Source of the DNA: Litorimonas sp.
GTDB lineage: Bacteria > Pseudomonadota > Alphaproteobacteria > Caulobacterales > Maricaulaceae
Direction: 5' to 3'
Length of the DNA stretch: 64,000 nucleotides
Assembly: GCA_029936425.1 (NCBI GenBank)
Contig: JAPYSU010000002.1
Coordinates: 62,001-126,000, forward strand
The translations under genes were made by a program, and so were the position numbers. The notes beneath the pieces were generated by a model that was not told the DNA's origin, made no database searches, and saw only the letters and a list, made by a program, of their open reading frames with translations. This document shows positions 1 through 8,626 of this stretch, one piece after another. Positions within the stretch are counted from its first letter, which is position 1. Each line of letters opens with the position of its first letter.

Positions 1-1410
1 CACTTGCTGGCTGGTATGGTTATATCCAATATCGTTGGTGCCAATAAGAATGAACATTTTATCCGGCTTGTGCCGTAAAACTTCAGGAAGACGCGCCTGA
101 AGTCCGACCGCCGTATCCCAGCCTATACCATGATTTAAAACCTTCCCGTCGAGAAAGCCGTAATCCCGCCAACCCTGCGTAATGCTATCGCCGGCCAATA
201 GCGTCCCGCCTGTCATTGGAGGCAGCGCCTTAATCTCGGAGAGCCTTTTTGAGAACATCTCCTTCCCACCTTCGGCCAAATCATGTTGGGGCATAATCGG
301 TATCTTTATGAGCGGATATGACCAGTTGGTTTGGGCTGCAATATGCACGCCCAGCTGATTGGCCATCTTTTTCATGCTGTCTCGTCCCGGATGATAGAGA
401 CAGCTCCATTTTAGGCCTGTTTCTGAAAGGTTCAGATTGATCGTCGAAATGTCGGGATCACCAAGTTCCTGCATGGCCCAGTCTATACTTTGACGAACGG
501 ATTCCAGTCTTTCTCCCTCCAGCAGGGGGCCATTCACAGTCACAATATGGGCTTTGGGAAACTGCGCCCTCAAGTCAGACAGCATCTCTTTGTAACCAAG
601 ACGGAATTTCTCAAGGCCGGGATTTATGACGGACCAATCATTTGTGCCCAGAGCTGTCACAATGATATCCGGACGAAACAAATCATCATCCCATTGACTC
701 CCATTGTCCGGCAAAGCAGAGTCTATCTGCAACGGCATAACTGGCGCAGGGTTAGCATCGTAATTGTGAACAACGCCGCGTCCGGAAATGGCGATCAACT
801 GCGCCTCCGCGCCGAACTGATCTGCCGTCAGACTGGCATAGCTTTGCAAGGGTGCATTGGTCTCCGGGGTATAGGCACAGTCTTTCGTATCGCCCCGCAA
901 GCCAAATCCGGCTGTGATAGAGTCCCCCAAAAACAAAATCTTTCGCTCAGAAGCAGGCTCGGATATAATTGGCCCGTCCACCTCGACGGACTCTATCGTA
1001 AACAATCCCGTATCGTAGACTTCCGTGCGGCGCGTCAGCTCAACATCAAAAGTTTGCGGCGCTCGGCTATCAACCAAGATGTAGCTATTCGTGCCGGGCT
1101 CTAATTTCAGGGCTGACATTTCGCCATTTACGGAGAGGTCCATAATCCCTTTCCCGCCATCTGTCAGGGTGGCGCTGAGGGTTTTCCCCTCAAACCTCAG
1201 GGAGACTCCGCTTCCGGGCCATCCCATTTTGTACCCGCCGCTCTCTGTCCGAACATAGCGCCCGAGCGGCCGCAGACCCTCGACAGTTTGCATTTGGGCG
1301 CGGCCCTCCTGAAGGGCATCAGCTGAATTCGTTTGAGCTTGGCACGCCCATAATAGAAGCGCTCCGCCCGCCCCCAAAACGATAAGGCCGCGTTTAGAAA
1401 TTATCGTCAT
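1..1410 (-). CDS. Tandem-domain SGNH/GDSL esterase lipoprotein (3' end off window)
   Basis: Read directly from the minus strand: open from an ATG at 1410 to the window edge, at least 470 residues, so the C-terminus is missing. A short hydrophobic leader ends in a lipobox (LLWAC, Cys25), predicting an outer-membrane or periplasmic lipoprotein. Residues about 30-140 look like the beta-sandwich domain that precedes CE2-type acetyl esterases. A first SGNH domain follows with GDSIT (residue ~155), GTND (~255) and a HPG motif near residue 358. A second SGNH domain begins at about residue 408 with GDSITQGW and reaches GTND right at the edge. Two catalytic domains in one chain are unusual. A role in deacetylating glycans is a family-based inference. 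AGGGGAG lies 5-11 nt before the ATG, inside a hairpin. The substrate is unknown. Confidence 0.82.
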   Translation of the reverse strand, partial: MTIISKRGLIVLGAGGALLLWACQAQTNSADALQEGRAQMQTVEGLRPLGRYVRTESGGYKMGWPGSGVSLRFEGKTLSATLTDGGKGIMDLSVNGEMSALKLEPGTNSYILVDSRAPQTFDVELTRRTEVYDTGLFTIESVEVDGPIISEPASERKILFLGDSITAGFGLRGDTKDCAYTPETNAPLQSYASLTADQFGAEAQLIAISGRGVVHNYDANPAPVMPLQIDSALPDNGSQWDDDLFRPDIIVTALGTNDWSVINPGLEKFRLGYKEMLSDLRAQFPKAHIVTVNGPLLEGERLESVRQSIDWAMQELGDPDISTINLNLSETGLKWSCLYHPGRDSMKKMANQLGVHIAAQTNWSYPLIKIPIMPQHDLAEGGKEMFSKRLSEIKALPPMTGGTLLAGDSITQGWRDYGFLDGKVLNHGIGWDTAVGLQARLPEVLRHKPDKMFILIGTNDIGYNHTSQQV

Positions 1411-1414
1411 ATAG

Positions 1415-1440
1415 CTCCCCTTTTTCCGTATTAAGGGGAG
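1415..1440 (-). promoter_or_regulatory. Hairpin enclosing the ribosome binding site of the SGNH gene
   Basis: CTCCCCTT (1415-1422) and AAGGGGAG (1433-1440) form a perfect 8-bp stem with a 10-nt loop. On the minus strand the right arm of the stem contains the Shine-Dalgarno sequence for the ATG at 1410. No T-tract follows, so it is not a standard terminator. It could limit translation of the esterase relative to the upstream oxidoreductase gene. Confidence 0.4.
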
Positions 1441-1449
1441 GAAACTTGT

Positions 1450-2541
1450 CTAGGTCAAGACTTTCAACGACTCCGCACTATAGGCTTGCAAATCTTCCAA
1501 ACGATCCTCTTTCACTTTCGTGGCCCAATGCGGATCTTGAATGAGAGCACGTCCAACAGCAATCAGGTCGAACTCACCCCGTTCCATACGCTCCAATAAA
1601 TTATCCAGACTCGCGACTTCTGAGCCTTCCCCTTGAAAGGCGCCAAAGAAATCGCCTTTTAAACCAACGGAGCCTACGGAAATTGTAGGAACACCTGTCA
1701 ATTTCTTGGCCCATCCGGCAAAATTCAGATCAGATCCGTCGAACTCTGGCTCCCAGAAACGGCGCTGCGAGCAATGGAGCATATCGATCCCCGCGTCGGT
1801 CAGACTTGTCAAAAACGCTTCCAGTTCTTCAGGTGTATGGGCCAGTTTTGCGGAATATTCCTGTTGCTTCCACTGCGAAATACGAATGCAGAGCGGCATG
1901 TCCGCGCCAATTTCCGCGCGGCACTTTCGAATGACTTCGCGCGCAAATTCCGCCCGATCAATCAAAGTGCCGGAATATTTATCATCGCGGCGGTTCATCA
2001 CGTCCCAGAAAAACTGATCCACCAGATAACCATGCGCGCCGTGAATTTCGACCATGTCGAAACCGAGCTTTTTGGCATTACCCGCTGCTGCGGCATAGGC
2101 ATCCGTTATATCGGAGATCTCTTCCTGCGTCGGAACTGGCTGAACGAGTTTTCCTGTGTGGGTCATGCCAGACGGGCTGTCGGAATAGGCCTCTGGGAAA
2201 GGCCCGGTTCCTGGCTTTCTCGCCATACCGACATGCCAGATTTGCGGCCCCATTTTGCCGCCTGCAGAATGCACGGCCTCAATGACATTTTTCCAGCCTG
2301 CCAGAGCTTCCTCCTGATGGAAATTTGGAATTTTAGGGTCAAATGACGCGCCGGGCCGGTCAATCGTCGTGCCTTCTGACAGGATTAAACCAACGTCCGC
2401 CGCGGCGCGTTTTTTATAATATTCTACGACGCCTTCTGTTGGAATTCCGCCCGGTGACATGGAGCGGGTCATGGGGGCCATGACGATACGGTTTGGTAAA
2501 TCTAGAGATTTCAATGAAAAGGGTTTAAAAAGCGGGGACAT
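1450..2541 (-). CDS. Old Yellow Enzyme family NADH:flavin oxidoreductase
   Basis: A 363-residue FMN-dependent ene-reductase/oxidoreductase with a single TIM barrel. The family start block 'PNRIVMAPMTRS' is at residues 16-27, and the substrate-anion-binding pair appears as HGAHGYL (His167/His170) followed by DQFFWDVMNRR. A conserved GRALI phosphate-binding segment is near the C-terminus. I prefer the ATG at 2541 to the upstream one because AAGGA sits just before it. These enzymes use NAD(P)H to reduce activated C=C bonds; the physiological substrate cannot be told from sequence. It lies 39 nt upstream of the SGNH esterase on the same strand and is probably co-transcribed with it. The family assignment is firm and the role is open. 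Confidence 0.9.
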   Translation of the reverse strand: MSPLFKPFSLKSLDLPNRIVMAPMTRSMSPGGIPTEGVVEYYKKRAAADVGLILSEGTTIDRPGASFDPKIPNFHQEEALAGWKNVIEAVHSAGGKMGPQIWHVGMARKPGTGPFPEAYSDSPSGMTHTGKLVQPVPTQEEISDITDAYAAAAGNAKKLGFDMVEIHGAHGYLVDQFFWDVMNRRDDKYSGTLIDRAEFAREVIRKCRAEIGADMPLCIRISQWKQQEYSAKLAHTPEELEAFLTSLTDAGIDMLHCSQRRFWEPEFDGSDLNFAGWAKKLTGVPTISVGSVGLKGDFFGAFQGEGSEVASLDNLLERMERGEFDLIAVGRALIQDPHWATKVKEDRLEDLQAYSAESLKVLT

Positions 2542-2670
2542 AATATTCCTTGTATAAATCGGCCTCAAAGTCTGGGCTCGACGCTGTTTGCGAACCTATC
2601 TATATCCGCTACACGTCATATCAAACCCGCATTCAGACATTGCGGTCATGCAAATTGAAAGTGGGCCAAG

Positions 2671-3873
2671 TTGGAAACGGGTGATTTCAAAGTTCTTATC
2701 ATCGGCGCCGGTATTGGGGGTCTGACGACGGCTCTTGCTCTTTCACAAAACGGCGTACACGTCGAAATATTTGAAAAAGCGGTAAAATTTAGTGATGTCG
2801 GGGCGGGTCTGCAACTCAGTCCAAACGCCATGGCGGTTCTTTCCTCTTTGGGTTTAAGTAAAGAGATTGAAGCCATTTGCTGTGAACCCACAGCCGGAAT
2901 TTTACGGGATTACAAATCCGGCAAAGCCTTACTCACGACGAAAATGAAGGGCGTTTATGAACGGCGATATGGTCACAAATACCTCCATATACATCGCGCC
3001 GATCTGATAAATTGCCTTGCAAATGCCGCCAGGGACGCCGGTGTAAAAATTCACTTCGACTCAAAAATATCTGCTGTCAGAGAAACTGAGAGAGAGGTGA
3101 AAATTGAGAATAAGGGACAGACGCACAAGGCTGACGTACTGGTCGCCGCCGATGGCGTGCACTCCTCCTTGCGAGAGACAATCACCGGCAAAAGCCGCCC
3201 TGTCTTTACCGGTCAGGTCGCTTGGCGAGGCCTGGTTCCAACCTCTAAACTGCCGGTAGGCACCATACCTTTTGCGGCCAATAACTGGCTTGGGCCCGGG
3301 CAACATTTTGTCAGCTATTACGTCTCCAAGGGTGAGATGATAAATTTTGTGGCCGTCCAGGAGCGTTCAGACTGGGTCGAGGAAAGTTGGGACATTCCGG
3401 CGGATATGGACGAATTGCAAAATGCCTTTAGAGGCTGGGATCCACGCGTTACCTCTTTGATTAAGGCGTGCAGGGAAGCTTATCTTTGGGGTCTGTTTGA
3501 TCACCCCCCTTTAAAGACATGGACAAAGCGGCGGATGGCCCTCTTGGGCGATGCCGCTCATCCCATGCTCCCCTTCATGGCTCAGGGCGCCGCCATGGCG
3601 ATTGAAGACGCTTGGGTTCTGACGCACTTCCTGACCCGGAACACATCCAGCCTTTCGAAAGCACTCCAGGATTACGAAACATTTCGGAAGCCCAGAACGG
3701 CCCGATTGCAAAAAACGTCCAGAGACAATGCGGATTTATACCATCAAGGCTCCCGAATAGGACGCGCGCTTCGGAACACAAAATTTAAAGTCGCAACGCA
3801 TATTCCCGCCGCCGCCTTTTCCCGTCTGGATAATGTTTACGGCGTCGATGTCACGCAAGACTTCCCGATTTAG
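2671..3873 (+). CDS. FAD-dependent aromatic-ring-type monooxygenase
   Basis: A 400-residue class A flavoprotein hydroxylase of the salicylate hydroxylase/UbiH type. Visible motifs are the Rossmann GxGxxG at residues 12-17 (GAGIGG), the DG motif at 161-162 (AADGVHSSLRE), and GDAAHP at 293-298 followed by QGAAMAIEDA. Such enzymes insert one oxygen atom into aromatic or similar substrates using NAD(P)H and O2. The start is a TTG, since no ATG exists in frame until residue 53, and the ribosome site is weak. It is divergent from the Old Yellow Enzyme gene across about 130 bp, so the two may share regulation and a substrate pathway, but no dedicated regulator is visible. Confidence 0.88.
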   Translation: METGDFKVLIIGAGIGGLTTALALSQNGVHVEIFEKAVKFSDVGAGLQLSPNAMAVLSSLGLSKEIEAICCEPTAGILRDYKSGKALLTTKMKGVYERRYGHKYLHIHRADLINCLANAARDAGVKIHFDSKISAVRETEREVKIENKGQTHKADVLVAADGVHSSLRETITGKSRPVFTGQVAWRGLVPTSKLPVGTIPFAANNWLGPGQHFVSYYVSKGEMINFVAVQERSDWVEESWDIPADMDELQNAFRGWDPRVTSLIKACREAYLWGLFDHPPLKTWTKRRMALLGDAAHPMLPFMAQGAAMAIEDAWVLTHFLTRNTSSLSKALQDYETFRKPRTARLQKTSRDNADLYHQGSRIGRALRNTKFKVATHIPAAAFSRLDNVYGVDVTQDFPI

Positions 3874-3947
3874 CCCGCTCAATATTCTCGCAGTTTCAAC
3901 GCAGTTATAGCTTGCCCCTGCCCCCGCAATTCGCTAGTCCCGCCGAC

Positions 3948-4038
3948 GGAGACGTGGCCGAGTGGTCGAAGGCGCTCCCCTGCTAAGGGAGTATGGGCCA
4001 AAAGCCCATCGAGGGTTCGAATCCCTTCGTCTCCGCCA
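3948..4038 (+). tRNA. tRNA-Ser(GCU)
   Basis: A class II tRNA of 91 nt including an encoded CCA. The acceptor stem GGAGACG/CGTCTCC is perfect, the anticodon loop is CTGCTAA with anticodon GCT, there is a long variable arm as expected for serine, and the T-arm reads GAGGG-TTCGAAT-CCCTT. Confidence 0.97.
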
Positions 4039-4270
4039 GTCCCCTCTGGCCAAACCGACCAAGCTCATACACTTATAGACAATCTTGTGCATCACGGAGG
4101 CTGGAAGACTTTGGGCTTTGTAAACACGCTAAGGCTGTCTCCGCCTGAGAACTATTTCAGTTACCATTCCGTGGACAAAATATACCTCGTACTTACATTA
4201 TGCTGAAATTGACACTGTCATATAGATTTCGGAACATTAACTAAAGGGACGCATTCCTGTTCAGACTTGA

Positions 4271-4942
4271 CTATTTAGCTTGTAAAAAAGTGTTTACACT
4301 GAGCCGTCCGTTTTTTGGATTCTTCTCATAAAGAAAATCATCCGGAATAAGACCGGAATGTAGCATAATACTACGATATATGATGCAACGATTGAAATTG
4401 GCTCTTACCTCGCCGATTTTCTCGAATTGCCGTGTTGTCTCATTAATATAGGATTTTGGCGGCAACCCCTCTTCCCTTATTTCTGTCTCTAACGTCGATT
4501 TATATGTTTGAAATCGGGTTTTGGTTACCGTTTCAAAACCAGTCGCATTGTGCCGGAAAAAGCCCGTCCCCCCTTTATCTTTGCCGCAGAGATAATGAAG
4601 CACAGCGAGTCTGCCCGGATCGACACCGTCATAATGCGGCAAGGATTGTATAGGTAGGAGATGTTCCGGACGAGTTGTCACCAAGGAATAATTGCAATCT
4701 ACCAAGCTCATACCGCGTGAAAAACCAAAAGCCTCAATAATTGCCTTTTTAAGAAGGTTCATGTTTTCAGCTAAATAAACTGGGTTGGCTGGCGCGCTAA
4801 TGCCCGGGTAAAAAGGTCTTTGTTTTGAAAAGCTTTGTGCCTGCGCCTCAGAAACGAGTTTATCCGGCTCTGAGAAAAAGTCGTCGATTATGACGACAGC
4901 TTGCTGCTCCGTTCCAAATCGTTCAATTCGATAGTTTGGCAT
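4271..4942 (-). CDS. DUF6445 family protein, possible Fe(II)/2OG-like oxygenase
   Basis: A 223-residue soluble protein, probably of the DUF6445 family. The likely start is the ATG at 4942, one base after the amylase stop, so translation is probably coupled; upstream in-frame codons belong to the amylase. Visible residues match an Fe(II)/2-oxoglutarate oxygenase arrangement: HYD at 103-105 (HxD), a GTGFFRH strand at 125-131, a distal His at 195 (MLHSGL) and Arg213 (GRLSV). This facial-triad reading is my inference. As I recall, proteins of this type often sit beside flavin-dependent halogenases and TonB receptors in alphaproteobacteria, as here. It is the last gene of the GH97-GH13 operon. Function is unknown. 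Confidence 0.75.
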   Translation of the reverse strand: MPNYRIERFGTEQQAVVIIDDFFSEPDKLVSEAQAQSFSKQRPFYPGISAPANPVYLAENMNLLKKAIIEAFGFSRGMSLVDCNYSLVTTRPEHLLPIQSLPHYDGVDPGRLAVLHYLCGKDKGGTGFFRHNATGFETVTKTRFQTYKSTLETEIREEGLPPKSYINETTRQFEKIGEVRANFNRCIIYRSIMLHSGLIPDDFLYEKNPKNGRLSVNTFLQAK

Positions 4943-4943
4943 A

Positions 4944-6341
4944 TCACCGACTATACAGATGATATTCCCAGGGCGCGAGCGTGAGAATAGTTTCCTCCCC
5001 AATAGAAACAGTCGCCCCTGTTTTAAATTCTTTATACTCCCCGACAGGCAATTCATCTGTGAACGACATTATCTGGGTCTCATCGCTGAGATTGAACACT
5101 CCCAGAACTGCATTCCCCTCTTTTTGACGAATGAAGCTGAAAACTTTTTGGGCGTTCGAGTTTTCCACTTTGGTCGTTCGGGCGCCCCAAGCGCCATTGT
5201 GCAAAGCAGGGTTATCCGTTTTGAACTGAATCAAGTTTTTAAACAGTGTGTTTAACGGACTATCGAAATTCCAGGTAATTTTATCTTTTTCAAAGAACTC
5301 CAGACGGTGGTCATTGGCGCCTTCCTGACCATTATAAATGAGAGGGAAACCCTCACCTGTAAACTGGAGCGCGATGGCAGTTTCATAAGCATCTCCAAAG
5401 ATCTCAAGAGGCGTTCCGTCCCAGGAATTCTGATCATGGTTTGACGTATAAGTCATACGAAAAGCATCGATTGGCCAGGCGCTCTCATTGGCAGAATACA
5501 CACTATATAGCGCGCCTGTGTCTGCCTTTCCTTTGGCGATAGACTGCATGGCCTCCTTCCACTCCCACCAATATGTTGCATCAAAAGCTTTGGCGTGAAG
5601 GTCACGAGTTTCCCATTCCCCCAGCATGAATACCGGTTTGATACTTTCCAACCGGCGGCGGACGCCCTCCCAAAAATCGAGCGGGACATACCCCGCCACA
5701 TCTGCGCGGAACCCGTCCACGCCTACCTCTTCAACCCAATAAGTCATAGCGTCAGACATATATTCTCTCACGCCAGGTTTTGAGAAATCCAGATCAATAA
5801 TATCAGACCAGTCCCACCAGGGCGTCGGACGAAAATCGCCTTTCCAGTCTTTTTCATACCAATCGGGATGTTCCATTGTTAGAGGGTGATCCCAGGCCGT
5901 ATGATTGGCGACCCAGTCAAGAATGACGTGAAAGCCCTGATCATGCGCCTCTTCCACAAGGGCTTTGAAATCCGCTTTCGTTCCAAACTCCGGATTAACC
6001 CCATAATAGTCTTTAACGGAATAATAGCTCCCAAGCGTGCCTTTTCTATTCTTTTCCCCAATGGGATGAATGGGCATAAACCAGAGAATATCAACGCCCA
6101 GCTCTTTAAGGCGCGGCAAATCCTTCTGCACTTCGGCAAAGGTTCCTTCCTCGGAATATTGCCGCGTATTGATTTGGTAGAGAACAGCGTCTCGTGTCCA
6201 TTCAGGGTGAGTTAATTGAACATAGGGTTCTGGTGCAAAGTCCCCCGTCTCTGGCGCTGCTCCTTTCTGCAATCCGGCCGGTGCCGCACAGGCCGATAAA
6301 ATAAAGGCAGCTCCAAATAAGAATATTTTGGAAAACGCCAT
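4944..6341 (-). CDS. GH13 alpha-amylase family lipoprotein
   Basis: A 465-residue glycoside hydrolase with a signal peptide ending in the lipobox LSAC (Cys18), so it is probably membrane-anchored in the periplasm or on the surface. GH13 catalytic residues are all present: nucleophile Asp214 in GFRAD, acid/base Glu242 in GEWE, and transition-state Asp303 in SNHD. The (beta/alpha)8 barrel spans about residues 45-385, followed by a short beta domain. It should cleave alpha-1,4-glucan or maltodextrin. It lies 2 nt after the GH97 gene and directly before the DUF6445 gene, in one operon. The exact subfamily and product size cannot be set from sequence alone. Confidence 0.93.
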   Translation of the reverse strand: MAFSKIFLFGAAFILSACAAPAGLQKGAAPETGDFAPEPYVQLTHPEWTRDAVLYQINTRQYSEEGTFAEVQKDLPRLKELGVDILWFMPIHPIGEKNRKGTLGSYYSVKDYYGVNPEFGTKADFKALVEEAHDQGFHVILDWVANHTAWDHPLTMEHPDWYEKDWKGDFRPTPWWDWSDIIDLDFSKPGVREYMSDAMTYWVEEVGVDGFRADVAGYVPLDFWEGVRRRLESIKPVFMLGEWETRDLHAKAFDATYWWEWKEAMQSIAKGKADTGALYSVYSANESAWPIDAFRMTYTSNHDQNSWDGTPLEIFGDAYETAIALQFTGEGFPLIYNGQEGANDHRLEFFEKDKITWNFDSPLNTLFKNLIQFKTDNPALHNGAWGARTTKVENSNAQKVFSFIRQKEGNAVLGVFNLSDETQIMSFTDELPVGEYKEFKTGATVSIGEETILTLAPWEYHLYSR

Positions 6342-6343
6342 GA

Positions 6344-8503
6344 TTAAGTCTCTATCTTTTTAAACCGAATAGCGACCCCGCCGCTCCGTCCCAGGGAAAA
6401 ATTCAGAACATCGTTTTTGGTCACGGCTTGCTGCTCTATCACAATATCATATGGGTTTGTTTCGTAATCCGCGGCCGGCCCGTCACGATAAATCTGGGCT
6501 TCGTAATTCCCGTCTCCCAGAAAGTTCAAATCCACACTGACCTCTCGTGCTGTCGCATCGGTGAGAGCCGCAACATACCAGTCCTCGGCGCCGCGCTCCT
6601 GCCTTGCAATAACGGCCCAGTCTCCCACGGCGCCGTCAAGCGCGATGGATTGCTCCCAATCTGTCGGGACGTCTTTGATGAATTGAAAGGCCTCTGGTCG
6701 AGCCTCATAATGCTCTTCAAGATCCATGACCATCTGTATCGGAGAGTAGATCGCGACATAGAGAGAGAGCTCTTTTGCAAGAGTGTGTTCAATCCGTGAC
6801 GCTGGATTATGTCTCTTCAAGTCCTCCGCCACATCCGGCAGCTCGCTCGGCTGGAGATTAAACGCTCCCGCCGTATAATCCATGGGCCCGGAGAGCATCC
6901 GTGTATAGATCAGATCCAGAACATGATCTGGCCCATTTGGCGGCACGCCCCAGGCATTGAACTCCTGCCCTCTCGCGCCCTCGCGGCTGACCCAGTTGGG
7001 ATAAGTTCGGCGCAATCCGGTATCTTTAACCGGCTCATGCGTATTCATGGCTATTTTATGCTCAGCCGCCCGTTTTATGGTATTAAGGTGATGATTGACA
7101 ACAAATTGGCCATCATGAAATTCGTACCTGGCAATCCCGTTTTCATCGATACGTTTGATATTGCCGGCATCTGCCACATAGCCCGTCTTGATAACGTGAA
7201 CATCATTGGCCTCCATCAAATCCAGCGCATCCTCGAGCTGGTTTTCATAATTGGTAATATTTCCGGAAGTTTCATGATGACCAATCAGAGGGACGCCCAA
7301 TTTGCGGCCATAGGCGGACAGTTTTTCCATATCGTAATCCGGATAGGTTTCGGTAAAGGAAAATACATCCCCATTATTGAACCAGTCTCCGTCCCACCCC
7401 GTGTTCCAACCTTCGACAAGGACACCGTTAAAGCCGTTTTCAGCCGCAAAATCCAACTTGGCTTTTGTTGCCTCCGTTGTAGCCGCATGGTGATTTACCG
7501 CCCCCTTAGTGTTTCCCCAAGTCCCTTCTTTGATATGTTGCTCCCACCAGATACCGGCATATTTCCCAGGCTCGAACCAGGAGACATCCCCAAGTTTGTT
7601 TGGCTCATTCAAATTCAAAATGAGATCAGAATTGACGAGACCGGCCGCATCATCGGAGAGCTGAACGGTTCGCCAGGGGGTCTGAAACGGAAGCGTTGTC
7701 TTGACCAGAACGCCATCAGAGCGGGGGGCCAGATTAGCCTCTAATATGCCTTCCCTTTCCTGTTGTAGACTCATTCCCGAGTAATTGACCAGGGCGGCTT
7801 CGTGAATAGAAAAATGTGTGCCCGTCTCTTTCCGAAACGTAACCGGCGTATGCACCATATGAATGTCTTCGGCCGGCGTGTTTTCATAGAGATATTCATA
7901 GCGGTTATACATCCGAGCCGGAATCCACCAGCTCTGCGTTTTTGTCCCGACATTGAATTCGGTCAGTTCATCCATGATTGAAATTTCGGCGGGATCTGAT
8001 TGAGAGAATCCCGCCTGCTCCGGCACTTCATATCGGAACCCCAGACCATCATCGAACAGACGCACACGGATATTAAATTTCAAATTCGGGTCAACCCGTT
8101 CTGCCTGAATGAATATCTCTTTATGATTATCCCGCACCAGGCGCCGTTCGCCCCAAGGCTGCTCCCATGTGCTGTCAGTCTCGCTTAGCTTCGTGTTTAA
8201 GAGACGCAAATTTTCATCTATTCCGGCACTTTCGAGAAACCGTAATCCCAGACGGGATTTACCTATGACAATTTCTCCGCTTCGGTTCACTTGATAATAA
8301 AGCTGCCCCCCCTCTTCCGTCAGCGTAAATTGATTTTCCCCATCCGGCGATGTCGCGGTGACAGATTGTAAATCTTGGGAATTGGCAGCGGTTAGCTCTT
8401 GATCAGTCGCAACATTTTGAGCTGTTGCACGCCCCGCGGTAAAGCAAACACAAAGAGCTAAAGCTGTTGTAGATAAAATAAGTGCGGCGAGCGGCTGTTT
8501 CAT
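6344..8503 (-). CDS. GH97 alpha-glucosidase (SusB-like)
   Basis: A 719-residue exported enzyme with a Sec signal peptide ending near residue 29 (TAGRATAQ). The layout follows GH97: an N-terminal beta-sandwich (~45-300), a (beta/alpha)8 catalytic barrel (~320-610) with WNTGWDGDWF, NTHEPVKDTG and SREGARGQEFN supplying acidic residues, and a C-terminal beta domain. Inverting GH97 enzymes such as SusB release glucose from the non-reducing ends of malto-oligosaccharides; this one lacks the Ca-site detail needed to exclude a retaining alpha-galactosidase, but the GH13-rich context favours glucosidase. It is first gene of the leftward operon, reading out of the 8504-8626 promoter region. Confidence 0.9.
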   Translation of the reverse strand: MKQPLAALILSTTALALCVCFTAGRATAQNVATDQELTAANSQDLQSVTATSPDGENQFTLTEEGGQLYYQVNRSGEIVIGKSRLGLRFLESAGIDENLRLLNTKLSETDSTWEQPWGERRLVRDNHKEIFIQAERVDPNLKFNIRVRLFDDGLGFRYEVPEQAGFSQSDPAEISIMDELTEFNVGTKTQSWWIPARMYNRYEYLYENTPAEDIHMVHTPVTFRKETGTHFSIHEAALVNYSGMSLQQEREGILEANLAPRSDGVLVKTTLPFQTPWRTVQLSDDAAGLVNSDLILNLNEPNKLGDVSWFEPGKYAGIWWEQHIKEGTWGNTKGAVNHHAATTEATKAKLDFAAENGFNGVLVEGWNTGWDGDWFNNGDVFSFTETYPDYDMEKLSAYGRKLGVPLIGHHETSGNITNYENQLEDALDLMEANDVHVIKTGYVADAGNIKRIDENGIARYEFHDGQFVVNHHLNTIKRAAEHKIAMNTHEPVKDTGLRRTYPNWVSREGARGQEFNAWGVPPNGPDHVLDLIYTRMLSGPMDYTAGAFNLQPSELPDVAEDLKRHNPASRIEHTLAKELSLYVAIYSPIQMVMDLEEHYEARPEAFQFIKDVPTDWEQSIALDGAVGDWAVIARQERGAEDWYVAALTDATAREVSVDLNFLGDGNYEAQIYRDGPAADYETNPYDIVIEQQAVTKNDVLNFSLGRSGGVAIRFKKIET

Positions 8504-8537
8504 GATAGGTATCCCCCAGTGTTTATTATTTTCTCAT

Positions 8538-8557
8538 ATTTGCATAACTTTGCAAAT
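8538..8557. promoter_or_regulatory. Palindromic operator candidate in the GH97/halogenase intergenic region
   Basis: ATTTGCA and TGCAAAT form a perfect 7-bp inverted repeat with a 6-bp spacer. The core TTGCA-N6-TGCAA recurs at 14658-14673 beside the TonB receptor, which suggests a shared regulator, most simply the LacI-family protein encoded at 18536-19546. Confidence 0.5.
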
Positions 8558-8593
8558 TATGGAAATAATTTCTATAAATTACCTATTTATCAA

Positions 8594-8612
8594 TGCAAAA
8601 TTTTACATTTTA
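8594..8612 (+). promoter_or_regulatory. Shared 19-bp promoter-region motif, copy 1
   Basis: TGCAAAATTTTACATTTTA here and the copy at 14819-14837 differ at one of 19 positions. Both lie upstream of rightward genes of the maltodextrin locus. The TTTTTACATTT part also forms the arms of the inverted repeat at 21145-21174 before the permease gene. Confidence 0.45.
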
Positions 8613-8626
8613 AGTAAAAGCCTTAT

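Noticed and set aside
490..1104. 204-codon plus-strand frame
   Set aside because: Antisense to the SGNH esterase, whose motifs are clear; the plus frame has no recognisable domain.
4943..5056. N-terminal extension of the DUF6445 frame
   Set aside because: Lies within the amylase 3' end; the ATG at 4942, one base after the amylase stop, fits better.
6809..7744. 311-codon plus-strand frame
   Set aside because: Shadow of the GH97 gene; long only because of codon bias of the real minus-strand gene.
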